Origin: Streptomyces violascens
GTDB lineage: Bacteria > Actinomycetota > Actinomycetes > Streptomycetales > Streptomycetaceae
Assembly: GCF_014649955.1 (NCBI RefSeq)
Contig: NZ_BMUA01000038.1
Location: 1-57,048 of the forward strand
DNA: 57,048 nt
Reading direction: 5' to 3'
Every line of letters starts with the position of its first letter. Position 1 is the stretch's first letter. The translations under genes were made by a program, and so were the position numbers. Under the pieces are notes generated by a model. It searched no databases. It worked only from the letters and a program-made list of their open reading frames with translations, and was not told where the DNA came from. Of the stretch, positions 43,301-51,744 are shown piece after piece.

Positions 43301-44338
43301 ACCCGGGACGACCTCGACGACCGTGACGCCCTGGAGGCCCTCGGCGGAGGCGAGCACCGACATCGGGGGCGGCGAAACCCCGTCGAGCACGATGACGATG
43401 TGCGGCTCCTCCGGCAGCGGCGCGCCCTCCGGGTGGAAGCGGGGGCGGCCGGTGAGGCGGGCGGCAAGCAGTTCTTCGAGTTCGGCCGCGCTGCGGCTGA
43501 TCAGGCGCCGGCTGCCCGCGCCGTCACTGAGGCCGGGGGCCTGGGTGTGCGGCAGCCACTTCGTCCACTCCCAGTGCGCCGAGGCGGACGGGGACGCGGC
43601 GACCGCGATCACCAGGTCCTCGGGGGAGTGCAGGGAGGCGAGCGAGGCGGTCAGGGCGCGGGCCGAAGCGCGTACCGTCTGCGGTTCCCCACTGACCGTC
43701 ATGTGGTAGAAGGCGCGCAGCGAGACCGCCATCGGCAGGTCCTCCACCGTCTGGTGGGTGGCCAGAAATCGCTGCATGGCGCCCGCGGTCAGCGGCTCCA
43801 GCTGGTCGACCGGCGCGGTCTGCGGAGGCACCAGCGGGGTGGCGAGGGCCTGTGGGCCGAGCCCGATGCGCACCTGCCCGAAGTCCTCGTCCCCCGCCCG
43901 GCGTTCCCACACCCGGCTGCCCTCGGCGACCAGCGCCCACAGCTGCTCGGGGGAGGGGTGCAGGTAGTACTGCGCATCGCGCTGCTTGCGCGCGGCCTCG
44001 GCTGCCGAGCGCCGGGTCTGGCCGAGATAGCGCAGGTAGTCACGGCGCAGGTCCGCCAACTGGCCCTGGGAACCCTTGCGGTAACGCACGATCATCGCCA
44101 CCGACATGGCCACCGTCGAGGCGACCATCACCATGCCCATGATCTTCATGAACGGCTGCGAATTCGGCATGAAGAAGAACACCACGGAGCCGCCCATGCC
44201 CAGCATGGGCAGGAGTTGCATCAGCGCACCCTCCTGCTGTCCGCGTGGCAGCTCAGGCGGTGGCTGGAGAGCGACCTCCTCCGTGGGCACCTCGGACGGC
44301 AGAGCCCGTGGTGGGCGCTTGACAATGATTTGGCTCAC
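40373..44338 (-). CDS. eccC: type VII secretion ATPase EccC (single-chain EccCa+EccCb)
   Basis: 1321-aa FtsK/SpoIIIE-type motor that recognises and drives T7SS substrates. Two N-terminal TM helices (~40-85) are followed by three ATPase domains: Walker A GATGSGKSE (~470) with Walker B LVLVIDEFSELL; GGPQSGKST (~834) with VFLVIDGWGNF; GEGESGKSN (~1120) with VYVVVDDYDLV. Only the first keeps a clear DE Walker B, as in other EccC proteins where ATPase 1 does the main work. In mycobacterial ESX-1 the protein is split in two. The GTG at 44338 is divergent from eccD. Confidence 0.96.
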   Translation of the reverse strand: MSQIIVKRPPRALPSEVPTEEVALQPPPELPRGQQEGALMQLLPMLGMGGSVVFFFMPNSQPFMKIMGMVMVASTVAMSVAMIVRYRKGSQGQLADLRRDYLRYLGQTRRSAAEAARKQRDAQYYLHPSPEQLWALVAEGSRVWERRAGDEDFGQVRIGLGPQALATPLVPPQTAPVDQLEPLTAGAMQRFLATHQTVEDLPMAVSLRAFYHMTVSGEPQTVRASARALTASLASLHSPEDLVIAVAASPSASAHWEWTKWLPHTQAPGLSDGAGSRRLISRSAAELEELLAARLTGRPRFHPEGAPLPEEPHIVIVLDGVSPPPMSVLASAEGLQGVTVVEVVPGELTGARGDLAVVVHPRTLRLESGHGLVYEGTPDLLSYESADALARQLAPLRMASGGDDDEPLLANLEFTDLLSLGDADSVDTARTWRPRSASERLRVPIGVGEDGRPVMLDLKEAAQDGMGPHGLCVGATGSGKSELLRTLVLGLAVTHSSETLNFVLADFKGGATFAGMAQMPHVAAVITNLADDLTLVDRMGDSIRGELNRRQEMLRDAGNYANIHDYERARLAGAPLQPVPSLVLVIDEFSELLTAKPDFIEMFVQIGRIGRSLGVHLLLASQRLEEGRLRGLETYLSYRIGLRTFSAAESRAALGVPDAYHLPSVPGSGYLKFGTDEMTRFKAAYVSGVYRTGADRSAALGGPVPVDRRPVLFTAAEVPVTYAPQTVPGPRAETGPRTDDALADTVLDVIVRRLEARGPAAHQVWLPPLDSPPALDSLLPGLAPVQGRGLTQPGYEGAGRLVVPLGLVDKPYEQRRDPLWCDFSGAGGHLQILGGPQSGKSTLVRTLVASFALTHTPQEVQFYGLDFGGGGMAAVSGLPHVGGVASRLDPERVRRTVAEVYGVLTRREEYFRSAGIASIADFRARRARGTISVADQPWGDVFLVIDGWGNFRTEYEGLEPAVLDIAARGLGYGIHLVLTASRSMEVRANLKDHLMNRLELRLGDTMDSEFDRKVAANVPVGVPGRGQSPQKQHFMAAVPRIDGLQSDTDLAEATAALATEVSRHWTAPGAPAVRLLPRELPASQLPPGYASPDRGIAFALDENNLEPVFVDFEQDPFFLIFGEGESGKSNLLRLLITQLTQRYEGDVCKLFVVDNRRALLDVTPPSHLAEYIPMSNAMDHHMDALADLMQRRAPSADVTAQQLRDRSWWRGPTVYVVVDDYDLVSTSSGNPLGKLTELLPFARDVGVRFIIARSTAGAGRASYEPFIQRMKELGAQGVVLAGDPGEGDILAGVRPRPMPTGRGTFVSRKRGKPLVQTGLME

Positions 44339-44446
44339 AACGCACCAATTCTCTTGGCGGTCGAAGAAGTTCAGCCCGCCGCCCCCTGTCCGGCGAACGC
44401 CGACCGCGGTGGGATCCTACTGACATCCGATGTGATCGGCTGGCGA

Positions 44447-44483
44447 TAGGGTGCCGTCTGTTCGCGTAAGCACCCGCGAACAG
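44447..44483 (+). promoter_or_regulatory. eccD: -10-like box and 5' hairpin in the eccD leader
   Basis: TAGGGT (44447-44452) is followed five bases later by a 10-bp stem (TCTGTTCGCG/CGCGAACAGA, 44457-44484 inclusive of the outer pair) in the 248-base divergent eccC-eccD gap. A transcript begun here would start with the hairpin. No -35 of good match is seen. Confidence 0.4.
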
Positions 44484-44586
44484 AGCGAAGAAAACCGGGC
44501 AATTGACGCGACGGGCGGACGGCCCGGCACCGGGCGACCAGGCACCGCGAGCGCAACCAGTGAAGCCAGCCAAGGGGGAGCCGAGG

Positions 44587-46086
44587 GTGAGCACGACGAC
44601 CACCGCGACGACGGCCGCCGAGCCGAACCGGCCCGGCCAGACAACCGGGGCGGGCCTCGGCTTCTGCCGGGTGACGATCGTCGCGCCGGACGGCCGCATC
44701 GACGTGGCGCTGCCCGACGACATCCCGGTCGCCGACATCTACCCCGAGATCCTGCGGCTCTCCCAGCAGAGCCCCGAGGAGGGCGCCCCGGTCGGCTACT
44801 CGCTGGTGCGCCGCGACGGCACCGTCCTCGACAGCGCCCGCTCGTTCGCCGCCCAGTCGATCCTCGACGGCGAGCTGCTCACCCTGCGCCCCTTCTCCGA
44901 GTCGCTGCCCCCCGCCGTCTTCGACGACGTGTCCGAGGCCGTCGCCTCCGCGGTCACCCAGGACCGCACCCTGTGGAACACCGAGCTGACCAGCGCCGCA
45001 GGCCTCATCGGCGGCGGCGTGCTGCCCGCGCTGCTCGCCTTCGCGGCCTGGACCGGCGACCCGCGCCACGACATGCACGGCCTGCCCGGCATCCTCGCCG
45101 CCGTCGCCGGTGTGCTCCTGCTCACCCTCGCGGCCGTACGCGCCCGGATCTACGACGACCAGCCCTCCGCCGTCGCCCTCGGCCTCGGCTCGCTGCCCAA
45201 CATCGCGGTGGCCGGCTCCGGGCTGCTCCCGCTCGCCGCCCACCACGGCACCGGCCGGCTCCAGATGCTGCTCGCCTGTGCCGCCGTCCTGATCGCCTCC
45301 CTGGTGCTCACCCTGCTCTCGCCCCGCGGCGACGGGCCCTTCGTCGCCTTCGTGCTCGCCTCCGCAGTGGGCGCGCTCGTCGTGTTCGTCTCGATCCTGA
45401 CCGGCATGACGCCCACCGAGACCGCAGCGGTCTGCACCCAGCTCGCCGTCGGCGCGCTCGCCTTCCTGCCCGGCCTTTCCATGCGCTTCGCCCGGCTGCC
45501 CATCGGCTTCGACGCGCCGCACTCCTCCCAGCGCGACCTCGGCGAGGACGTGGACCCGCAGCCCGTCGACGCCGAGCGCATCGCCGCCCAGGCCCGGCGC
45601 GGCCACGAACTGCTCGTCGGTCTCGTCGGCGGCTGCGCCCTGCTCGCCGTCGCGGGCTCCGCGGTGCTCGGCTTCACCGACAACCACTGGGGCCGCCTGC
45701 TCGCCCTGGCCACCGGCGTCGCCCTGCTGATGCGCGCCCACCTCTTCCGCTACACCGCCCAGGTCGCCGCCACCCTGACCGCCGGTCTCGGCGCGCTCGT
45801 TCTGCTCGGCCTCGGCCTGTGCATCCACGCGCCGCGCGGCCTGATGGCGGACGCCCTCAAGGGCGACACCGCGGCCCTGGACATCCGCACCCTGTGGCTG
45901 GTCGCCGCGATCGCCGCCGCCGGCGCGCTGGTCACCGCCATCGCGCTGATCGTGCCGAACCGGGGCGTCACCCCGTTCTGGGGCCGCTTCCTGGAGATCG
46001 CCGAGGGATTCGTCCTGCTCACGCTGCTGCCGCTGACCCTGGCCGTCTTCGACGTGTACGCCCGGGCCCGCGCCCTGACCAGCTGA
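44587..46086 (+). CDS. eccD: type VII secretion integral membrane protein EccD
   Basis: 499-aa T7SS channel component. Residues ~20-105 are a ubiquitin-like (YukD-type) cytoplasmic domain (CRVTIVAPDGRIDVALPDD). From ~130 on there are about eleven TM helices, e.g. LLVGLVGGCALLAVAGSAVL and LWLVAAIAAAGALVTAIALI. The GTG at 44587 after AAGGGGGAG is chosen; an ATG 84 bases upstream would add a Pro/Arg-rich stretch unlike the family. Two EccD copies dimerise in the ESX membrane complex. Confidence 0.95.
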   Translation: MSTTTTATTAAEPNRPGQTTGAGLGFCRVTIVAPDGRIDVALPDDIPVADIYPEILRLSQQSPEEGAPVGYSLVRRDGTVLDSARSFAAQSILDGELLTLRPFSESLPPAVFDDVSEAVASAVTQDRTLWNTELTSAAGLIGGGVLPALLAFAAWTGDPRHDMHGLPGILAAVAGVLLLTLAAVRARIYDDQPSAVALGLGSLPNIAVAGSGLLPLAAHHGTGRLQMLLACAAVLIASLVLTLLSPRGDGPFVAFVLASAVGALVVFVSILTGMTPTETAAVCTQLAVGALAFLPGLSMRFARLPIGFDAPHSSQRDLGEDVDPQPVDAERIAAQARRGHELLVGLVGGCALLAVAGSAVLGFTDNHWGRLLALATGVALLMRAHLFRYTAQVAATLTAGLGALVLLGLGLCIHAPRGLMADALKGDTAALDIRTLWLVAAIAAAGALVTAIALIVPNRGVTPFWGRFLEIAEGFVLLTLLPLTLAVFDVYARARALTS

Positions 46087-46278
46087 GGCCGCCCCCGCTC
46101 ACCGCGGGTCAACCGCCACCCGGGGTACTGGTACGCTGTGTGACGGCCGTTTGTGTACGCGTTTCCGGAGCATCTGGAAGCTGCGCTCATCGGACCTTCG
46201 CCTCCGAGTCACGGAAGCTCCCCAGAGATCAAGACCTGGGGCACTCGTGGGCGCATCGAACAATACTGAGGAGTAAGC

Positions 46279-46569
46279 GTGCCGCTCGACGCCGCTACGA
46301 AGAAGCAGATCATGTCCGAGTTCGGTCAGAAGGAGGGCGACACCGGCTCCCCCGAGGTCCAGGTCGCCATGCTCTCGCGCCGCATCTCGGACCTGACGGA
46401 GCACCTCAAGACGCACAAGCACGACCACCACTCCCGCCGTGGTCTGCTGATCCTCGTCGGCCAGCGCCGCCGCCTTCTGCAGTACCTGGCCAAGAAGGAC
46501 ATCCAGCGCTTCCGTACGCTGGTCGACCGCCTGGGCATCCGCCGCGGTGCGGCCGGCGGCGCCAAGTAA
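46279..46569 (+). CDS. rpsO: 30S ribosomal protein S15
   Basis: 96-aa rRNA-binding protein of the 30S central domain. Typical sequence: KKQIMSEFGQKEGDTGSPEV, then LTEHLKTHKHDHHSRRGLL and LVGQRRRLLQYL. Length and motifs are normal except for a longer C-terminus (RRGAAGGAK). GTG start after GAGGAGTAAGC. The ~190-base leader after eccD should hold its promoter and perhaps an S15 autoregulatory fold. pnp follows. Confidence 0.98.
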   Translation: MPLDAATKKQIMSEFGQKEGDTGSPEVQVAMLSRRISDLTEHLKTHKHDHHSRRGLLILVGQRRRLLQYLAKKDIQRFRTLVDRLGIRRGAAGGAK

Positions 46570-46580
46570 GCATGCTGTCG

Positions 46581-46616
46581 AGGGAGCGGTTCCCACCTAT
46601 TAGGGGGCCGCTCCCT
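46581..46616 (+). terminator. hairpin between rpsO and pnp
   Basis: AGGGAGCGG (46581-46589) pairs with CCGCTCCCT (46608-46616), and inner G-C and G-U pairs lengthen the stem. It can terminate rpsO or, in read-through RNA, act as a double-stranded cleavage site. In S. coelicolor the rpsO-pnp intergenic RNA is known to be processed by RNase III. Confidence 0.75.
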
Positions 46617-46886
46617 TTGCTGTACATGCGAGACGTACCGAACGCTCAGTAGTCTGGTACGCACAACAGAACAAGCTTCACCGAAGACGCTTCACCGCGA
46701 CGAGCGAACAGAAGCCCTCCTCCCCGCCGCCGGTCCTCGGTAGTGGCCCCCGGAACGCAAGGAAGACCGGGTGCTTCGATCGAAGACCGGCCCGCCCTCA
46801 GGAGCGCTTCTCCGCCGTCACCCCACCGTCCCCGCGCCACACGGGCCCGGGGGCGAAAAGACGACAAGCAAATGGAGAAAACGCTA

Positions 46887-49106
46887 GTGGAGAACGAGAC
46901 CCACTACGCCGAGGCCGTCATCGACAACGGCTCCTTCGGCACCCGCACCATCCGCTTCGAGACGGGCCGCCTGGCCAAGCAGGCCGCCGGCTCCGCCGTG
47001 GCGTACCTGGACGACGACACGATGGTCCTCTCGGCCACGTCCGCGTCCAAGAACCCCAAGGACCAGCTCGACTTCTTCCCCCTCACGGTGGACGTCGAGG
47101 AGCGGATGTACGCGGCCGGCAAGATCCCCGGCTCCTTCTTCCGCCGCGAGGGCCGGCCCTCCGAGGACGCGATCCTCACCTGCCGCCTCATCGACCGCCC
47201 GCTGCGCCCGTCCTTCAAGAAGGGCCTGCGCAACGAGATCCAGGTCGTCGCGACGATCATGGCGCTCAACCCCGACCACCTGTACGACGTCGTCGCGATC
47301 AACGCCGCGTCCGCGTCCACCCAGCTGGCCGGCCTGCCCTTCTCCGGCCCGATCGGCGGCGTCCGCGTCGCGCTGATCAACGGCCAGTGGGTCGCGTTCC
47401 CGACGCACACCGAGCTCGAGGACGCCGTCTTCGACATGGTGGTCGCCGGCCGCGTCCTGGAGGACGGCGACGTCGCGATCATGATGGTCGAGGCCGAGGC
47501 CACCGAGAAGACCATCCAGCTGGTCAAGGGCGGCGCCGAGGCGCCGACCGAGGAGATCGTCGCCTCCGGTCTGGACGCCGCGAAGCCCTTCATCAAGGTG
47601 CTCTGCAAGGCCCAGTCCGACCTGGCCGCCAAGGCTGCCAAGCCGACCGGCGAGTTCCCGATCTTCCTCGACTACCAGGACGACGTCCTGGAGGCGCTCA
47701 CCGCCGCCGTCAAGGGCGAGCTCGCCCAGGCGCTGACGATCGCCGGCAAGCAGGACCGCGAGGCCGAGCTGGACCGCGTCAAGGGTCTGGCCGCCGAGAA
47801 GCTCCTCCCGCAGTTCGAGGGCCGCGAGAAGGAGATCTCCGCCGCGTACCGCGCGCTGACCAAGAAGCTGGTCCGCGAGCGCGTCATCACGGACAAGGTC
47901 CGCATCGACGGCCGTGGCATCACGGACATCCGTACGCTGGCCGCCGAGGTCGAGGCCATCCCGCGCGTGCACGGCTCGGCGCTGTTCGAGCGTGGCGAGA
48001 CCCAGATCCTGGGCGTCACCACCCTCAACATGCTCCGCATGGAGCAGCAGCTGGACACCCTTTCCCCGGTGACCCGCAAGCGCTACATGCACAACTACAA
48101 CTTCCCGCCGTACTCGGTCGGCGAGACCGGCCGCGTGGGCTCGCCCAAGCGCCGCGAGATCGGCCACGGTGCGCTCGCCGAGCGCGCCATCGTGCCGGTC
48201 CTGCCGACGCGCGAGGAGTTCCCCTACGCGATCCGTCAGGTGTCCGAGGCCCTCGGCTCCAACGGCTCGACGTCCATGGGCTCGGTCTGCGCCTCCACCA
48301 TGTCGCTCCTGAACGCCGGTGTGCCGCTCAAGGCTCCCGTCGCCGGTATCGCCATGGGTCTGATCTCCCAGGAGATCGACGGCAAGACGCACTACGTCGC
48401 CCTCACCGACATCCTCGGTGCCGAGGACGCGTTCGGCGACATGGACTTCAAGGTCGCCGGTACGAAGGAGTTCGTCACCGCGCTCCAGCTCGACACCAAG
48501 CTCGACGGCATCCCGGCCTCCGTCCTGGCCGCCGCCCTCAAGCAGGCCCGCGACGCCCGCCTCCACATCCTCGACGTGATGATGGAAGCGATCGACACGC
48601 CGGACGAGATGTCCCCCAACGCCCCGCGGATCATCACCGTCAAGATCCCCGTGGACAAGATCGGTGAGGTCATCGGCCCCAAGGGCAAGATGATCAACCA
48701 GATCCAGGAGGACACCGGCGCCGAGATCACGATCGAGGACGACGGCACCATCTACATCGGTGCCGCCGACGGCCCGGCCGCCGAGGCCGCCCGCGCCACG
48801 ATCAACGGCATCGCCAACCCGACCATGCCGGAGGTCGGCGAGCGCTACCTGGGTACGGTCGTCAAGACCACCACCTTCGGTGCCTTCGTCTCCCTGCTGC
48901 CGGGCAAGGACGGGCTGCTGCACATCTCGCAGATCCGCAAGCTCGCCGGTGGCAAGCGGGTGGAGAACGTCGAGGACGTCCTGGCCGTGGGCTCCAAGGT
49001 CCAGGTCGAGATCGCCGAGATCGACTCCCGCGGCAAGCTCTCCCTGATCCCCGTGGTCGAGGGCGAAGGCGCCGACGACGCCGAGAAGGACGACGCTGCC
49101 AAGTGA
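46887..49106 (+). CDS. pnp: polyribonucleotide nucleotidyltransferase (PNPase)
   Basis: 739-aa 3'-5' phosphorolytic exoribonuclease and RNA 3'-tailing enzyme. Two RNase PH domains are joined by a helical domain; GSNGSTSMGSVCAS and DILGAEDAFGDMDFKVAGT mark the second. KH (KIGEVIGPKGKMINQIQED) and S1 (YLGTVVKTTTFGAFVSLLPG) domains end the protein. The GTG at 46887, preceded by GGAGAAAACGCTA, gives the known 739-aa Streptomyces form; the in-frame ATG at 46872 is an alternative. The stop overlaps the M16 peptidase GTG. Confidence 0.97.
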   Translation: MENETHYAEAVIDNGSFGTRTIRFETGRLAKQAAGSAVAYLDDDTMVLSATSASKNPKDQLDFFPLTVDVEERMYAAGKIPGSFFRREGRPSEDAILTCRLIDRPLRPSFKKGLRNEIQVVATIMALNPDHLYDVVAINAASASTQLAGLPFSGPIGGVRVALINGQWVAFPTHTELEDAVFDMVVAGRVLEDGDVAIMMVEAEATEKTIQLVKGGAEAPTEEIVASGLDAAKPFIKVLCKAQSDLAAKAAKPTGEFPIFLDYQDDVLEALTAAVKGELAQALTIAGKQDREAELDRVKGLAAEKLLPQFEGREKEISAAYRALTKKLVRERVITDKVRIDGRGITDIRTLAAEVEAIPRVHGSALFERGETQILGVTTLNMLRMEQQLDTLSPVTRKRYMHNYNFPPYSVGETGRVGSPKRREIGHGALAERAIVPVLPTREEFPYAIRQVSEALGSNGSTSMGSVCASTMSLLNAGVPLKAPVAGIAMGLISQEIDGKTHYVALTDILGAEDAFGDMDFKVAGTKEFVTALQLDTKLDGIPASVLAAALKQARDARLHILDVMMEAIDTPDEMSPNAPRIITVKIPVDKIGEVIGPKGKMINQIQEDTGAEITIEDDGTIYIGAADGPAAEAARATINGIANPTMPEVGERYLGTVVKTTTFGAFVSLLPGKDGLLHISQIRKLAGGKRVENVEDVLAVGSKVQVEIAEIDSRGKLSLIPVVEGEGADDAEKDDAAK

Positions 49107-50482
49107 CGTCCCGTAGTTCCGCGACGACGGCCCGCCCCTCTTCGGAGGGGCGGGCCGTCGCCCGTACCCAAACGCTTCTGAAGGGTCACAACGGCATCGG
49201 CACGGTCCGCCGTACGACCCTCCCCGGCGGCCTCAGGGTCGTCACCGAAACCCTTCCCTCCGTACGGTCCGCGACCTTCGGCATCTGGGTCCAGGTGGGT
49301 TCGCGCGACGAGACGCCGACACTGAACGGCGCGACGCACTACCTGGAGCACCTCCTCTTCAAGGGCACCAAGAAGCGCAGTGCCCTCGACATCTCCTCCG
49401 CGCTCGACGCGGTCGGCGGGGAGATGAACGCCTTCACGGCGAAGGAGTACACCTGCTACTACGCGCGGGTGCTCGACACCGATCTGCCGCTGGCGATCGA
49501 CGTCGTGTGCGACATGCTGACGGACTCGCTGATCCTCGCCGAGGACGTCGACGCCGAGCGCGGCGTGATCCTCGAAGAGATCGCGATGACCGAGGACGAC
49601 CCGGGCGACTGCGTGCACGACCTGTTCGCGCACACCATGCTCGGCGACACCCCCCTCGGCCGCCCGGTCCTGGGCACCGTGGACACGATCAACGCCCTGA
49701 CGCAGCCGCAGATCTCGCGCTTCTACAAGAAGCACTACGACCCGCGCCACCTGGTCGTCGCGGCCGCGGGCAATGTGGATCACGCCACCGTAGTACGCCA
49801 GGTCCGCAAGGCCTTCGAGAAGGCCGGCGCGCTGTCCCGCACGGACGCCGTCCCCCTCACCCCGCGCAGCGGATCCCGCACCCTGAAGGCCGCCGGCCGG
49901 ATGGAACTGCTGAACCGCCGCACGGAACAGGCCCATGTCGTCCTCGGCATGCCGGGCCTGGCCCGTACCGACGAGCGCCGCTGGGCGCTCGGCGTCCTGA
50001 ACACGGCACTGGGCGGCGGAATGTCGTCCCGGCTGTTCCAGGAGGTCCGCGAGAAGCGGGGCCTCGCCTACAGCGTGTACTCGTACACCTCGGGCTTCGC
50101 CGACTGCGGCCTGTTCGGTGTCTACGCGGGCTGCCGCCCGAGCCAGGTCCACGACGTCCTCAAGATCTGCCGGGACGAACTGGACCGGGTCGCGGGCGAG
50201 GGCCTCTCGGACGACGAGATCGGCCGCGCGGTGGGCCAGCTCTCCGGTTCCACGGTTCTGGGCCTGGAGGACACCGGCGCGCTGATGAACCGCATCGGCA
50301 AGAGCGAGCTGTGCTGGGGCGAGCAGATGTCGGTCGACGACATGCTGACCCGGATAGCCGAGGTCACCCCGGACGACGTCCGTGAGGTGGCACGTGATGT
50401 CCTGGGGCAGCGTCCCTCGCTGTCCGTCATCGGCCCGCTGAAGGACAAGCAGGCCGACCGCCTCCACGAAGCGGTCTCGTAA
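49103..50482 (+). CDS. M16 family zinc peptidase
   Basis: 459-aa insulinase-like metallopeptidase. The inverted zinc motif is THYLEHLLFKG (HxxEH) with the third ligand in ILEEIAMTEDDPGD. The C-terminal M16 domain includes GLGGGMSSRLFQEVREKRGLAY-type sequence (read as ALGGGMSSRLFQEVREKRG). The likely role is peptide or processing-protein degradation; substrates are unknown. The GTG at 49103 overlaps the pnp stop (GTGA). The first ~20 codons contain a strong hairpin. dapB follows 19 bases later. Confidence 0.93.
   Translation: MTSRSSATTARPSSEGRAVARTQTLLKGHNGIGTVRRTTLPGGLRVVTETLPSVRSATFGIWVQVGSRDETPTLNGATHYLEHLLFKGTKKRSALDISSALDAVGGEMNAFTAKEYTCYYARVLDTDLPLAIDVVCDMLTDSLILAEDVDAERGVILEEIAMTEDDPGDCVHDLFAHTMLGDTPLGRPVLGTVDTINALTQPQISRFYKKHYDPRHLVVAAAGNVDHATVVRQVRKAFEKAGALSRTDAVPLTPRSGSRTLKAAGRMELLNRRTEQAHVVLGMPGLARTDERRWALGVLNTALGGGMSSRLFQEVREKRGLAYSVYSYTSGFADCGLFGVYAGCRPSQVHDVLKICRDELDRVAGEGLSDDEIGRAVGQLSGSTVLGLEDTGALMNRIGKSELCWGEQMSVDDMLTRIAEVTPDDVREVARDVLGQRPSLSVIGPLKDKQADRLHEAVS
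49125..49160 (+). promoter_or_regulatory. 16-bp hairpin with TTCG loop inside the start of the M16 gene
   Basis: CGACGGCCCGCCCCTC pairs perfectly with GAGGGGCGGGCCGTCG around a TTCG tetraloop, an unusually stable RNA fold. It lies 19 bases past the pnp stop and 22 bases inside the M16 frame. It could end pnp transcription, stop exonucleases or slow M16 translation. There is no U-tract. Confidence 0.65.
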
Positions 50483-50501
50483 CCCCTAAGGAATCAAGCG
50501 A

Positions 50502-51254
50502 ATGAGCAAGCTGCGCGTGGCGGTCCTCGGCGCCAAGGGCCGGATCGGCTCCGAAGCGGTACGAGCCGTGGAAGCCGCCGAGGACATGGAGCTGGTCGCG
50601 GCCCTGGGCCGCGGCGACAAGCTGGAGACGCTCGCCGAGACGGGCGCCCAGGTAGCGGTCGAACTGACCACCCCCGCCTCGGTGATGGACAACCTGGAGT
50701 TCTGTGTACGCCACGGAATCCACGCCGTCGTCGGCACCACGGGCTGGACCGAGGACCGCCTCGCGCAGCTGAACGGCTGGCTCTCCGCATCGCCGGAGAC
50801 CGGCGTGCTCATCGCCCCGAACTTCTCCATCGGCGCCGTCCTGACCATGAAGTTCGCGCAGCTCGCGGCCCCGTACTTCGAGTCGGTCGAGGTCGTCGAG
50901 CTGCACCACCCCAACAAGGTCGACGCCCCTTCCGGCACCGCGACCCGCACCGCCCAGCTGATCGCGGCGGCCCGCGCCGAGGCCGGGGTCGGCCCCGCGC
51001 CGGACGCCACGACCACCGCCCTGGAAGGCGCCCGCGGCGCCGACGTGGACGGCATCCCGGTGCACGCCGTCCGGCTGCGCGGCCTCCTGGCCCACCAGGA
51101 AGTGCTGCTCGGCGCGGAGGGCGAGACCCTGACCGTGCGCCACGACTCCCTGCACCACAGCAGCTTCATGCCGGGCATCCTGCTCGGCGCCCGCCGCGTG
51201 GTGACCACTCCGGGCCTCACCTTCGGCCTGGAACACTTCCTCGACCTCAACTGA
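50502..51254 (+). CDS. dapB: 4-hydroxy-tetrahydrodipicolinate reductase
   Basis: 250-aa NAD(P)H-dependent enzyme of the diaminopimelate/lysine pathway. The N-terminal nucleotide-binding loop is VAVLGAKGRIGSEAVRAVE; the catalytic and substrate motif is ELHHPNKVDAPSGTA (~residues 126-140). The C-terminal LTVRHDSLHHSSFMPGILLG is also typical. RBS AAGGA before the ATG. dapA, the preceding pathway step, lies ~2.5 kb downstream. Confidence 0.97.
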   Translation: MSKLRVAVLGAKGRIGSEAVRAVEAAEDMELVAALGRGDKLETLAETGAQVAVELTTPASVMDNLEFCVRHGIHAVVGTTGWTEDRLAQLNGWLSASPETGVLIAPNFSIGAVLTMKFAQLAAPYFESVEVVELHHPNKVDAPSGTATRTAQLIAAARAEAGVGPAPDATTTALEGARGADVDGIPVHAVRLRGLLAHQEVLLGAEGETLTVRHDSLHHSSFMPGILLGARRVVTTPGLTFGLEHFLDLN

Positions 51255-51271
51255 GCGGCACCGTCGGCCTC

Positions 51272-51724
51272 ATGCGCGCAAAAATCACCTATCTCGTCAC
51301 GGCCGCCGTCCTGGTCTTCTACTTCGTCCTGGCCGGCAGCCGCGGCGTGCTCCTCCTCGAACAGGGCACCTGGATCACCGTCACCATGGGCGTGGCCGTG
51401 CTGATCCTGCCGTTGATCGGCATCTGGTTCCTATGGGCGAACACCCGCTTCGTGACCAGGGCCAACAAGCTTGCGGCCGAGCTGGACGCCGAAGGCGGTC
51501 TGCCCGTCGACGAGTTGGTCCGCGGCGCGGGCGGCCGCATCGACCGCGACTCGGCCGACGCCGTCTTCGCCCGCCGCAAGGAGGAGACGGAGGACGCGCC
51601 GGACGACTGGCGCTGCTGGTTCCGCCTCGCCATCGCGTACCAGGACGCCCGTGACACCCCGCGGGCCCGCAAGGCGATGCAGCGCGCGATCGCCCTGCAC
51701 GAGAACAAGCCCGCCGGGGTCTAG
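51272..51724 (+). CDS. membrane protein with TPR-like C-terminus
   Basis: 150-aa protein with two N-terminal TM helices (ITYLVTAAVLVFYFVLAG and WITVTMGVAVLILPLIGIWF). A cytoplasmic helical region follows, with ARDTPRARKAMQRAIALHEN as one TPR-like pair. It lies 17 bases after dapB and is probably co-transcribed. The function is unknown; it converges on the PH-like gene. Confidence 0.8.
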   Translation: MRAKITYLVTAAVLVFYFVLAGSRGVLLLEQGTWITVTMGVAVLILPLIGIWFLWANTRFVTRANKLAAELDAEGGLPVDELVRGAGGRIDRDSADAVFARRKEETEDAPDDWRCWFRLAIAYQDARDTPRARKAMQRAIALHENKPAGV

Positions 51725-51744
51725 CCCGGCGGGGGCGCCGCAGC

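Noticed and set aside
41414..44449. A 1011-codon plus-strand frame opposite eccC
   Set aside because: It mirrors eccC codons and lacks recognisable domains, while the minus strand has three Walker A motifs.
46743..46886. N-terminal extension of PNPase from an in-frame ATG at 46743
   Set aside because: The added residues are Arg/Pro/Ser-rich with no family match, and the region probably holds the pnp leader.
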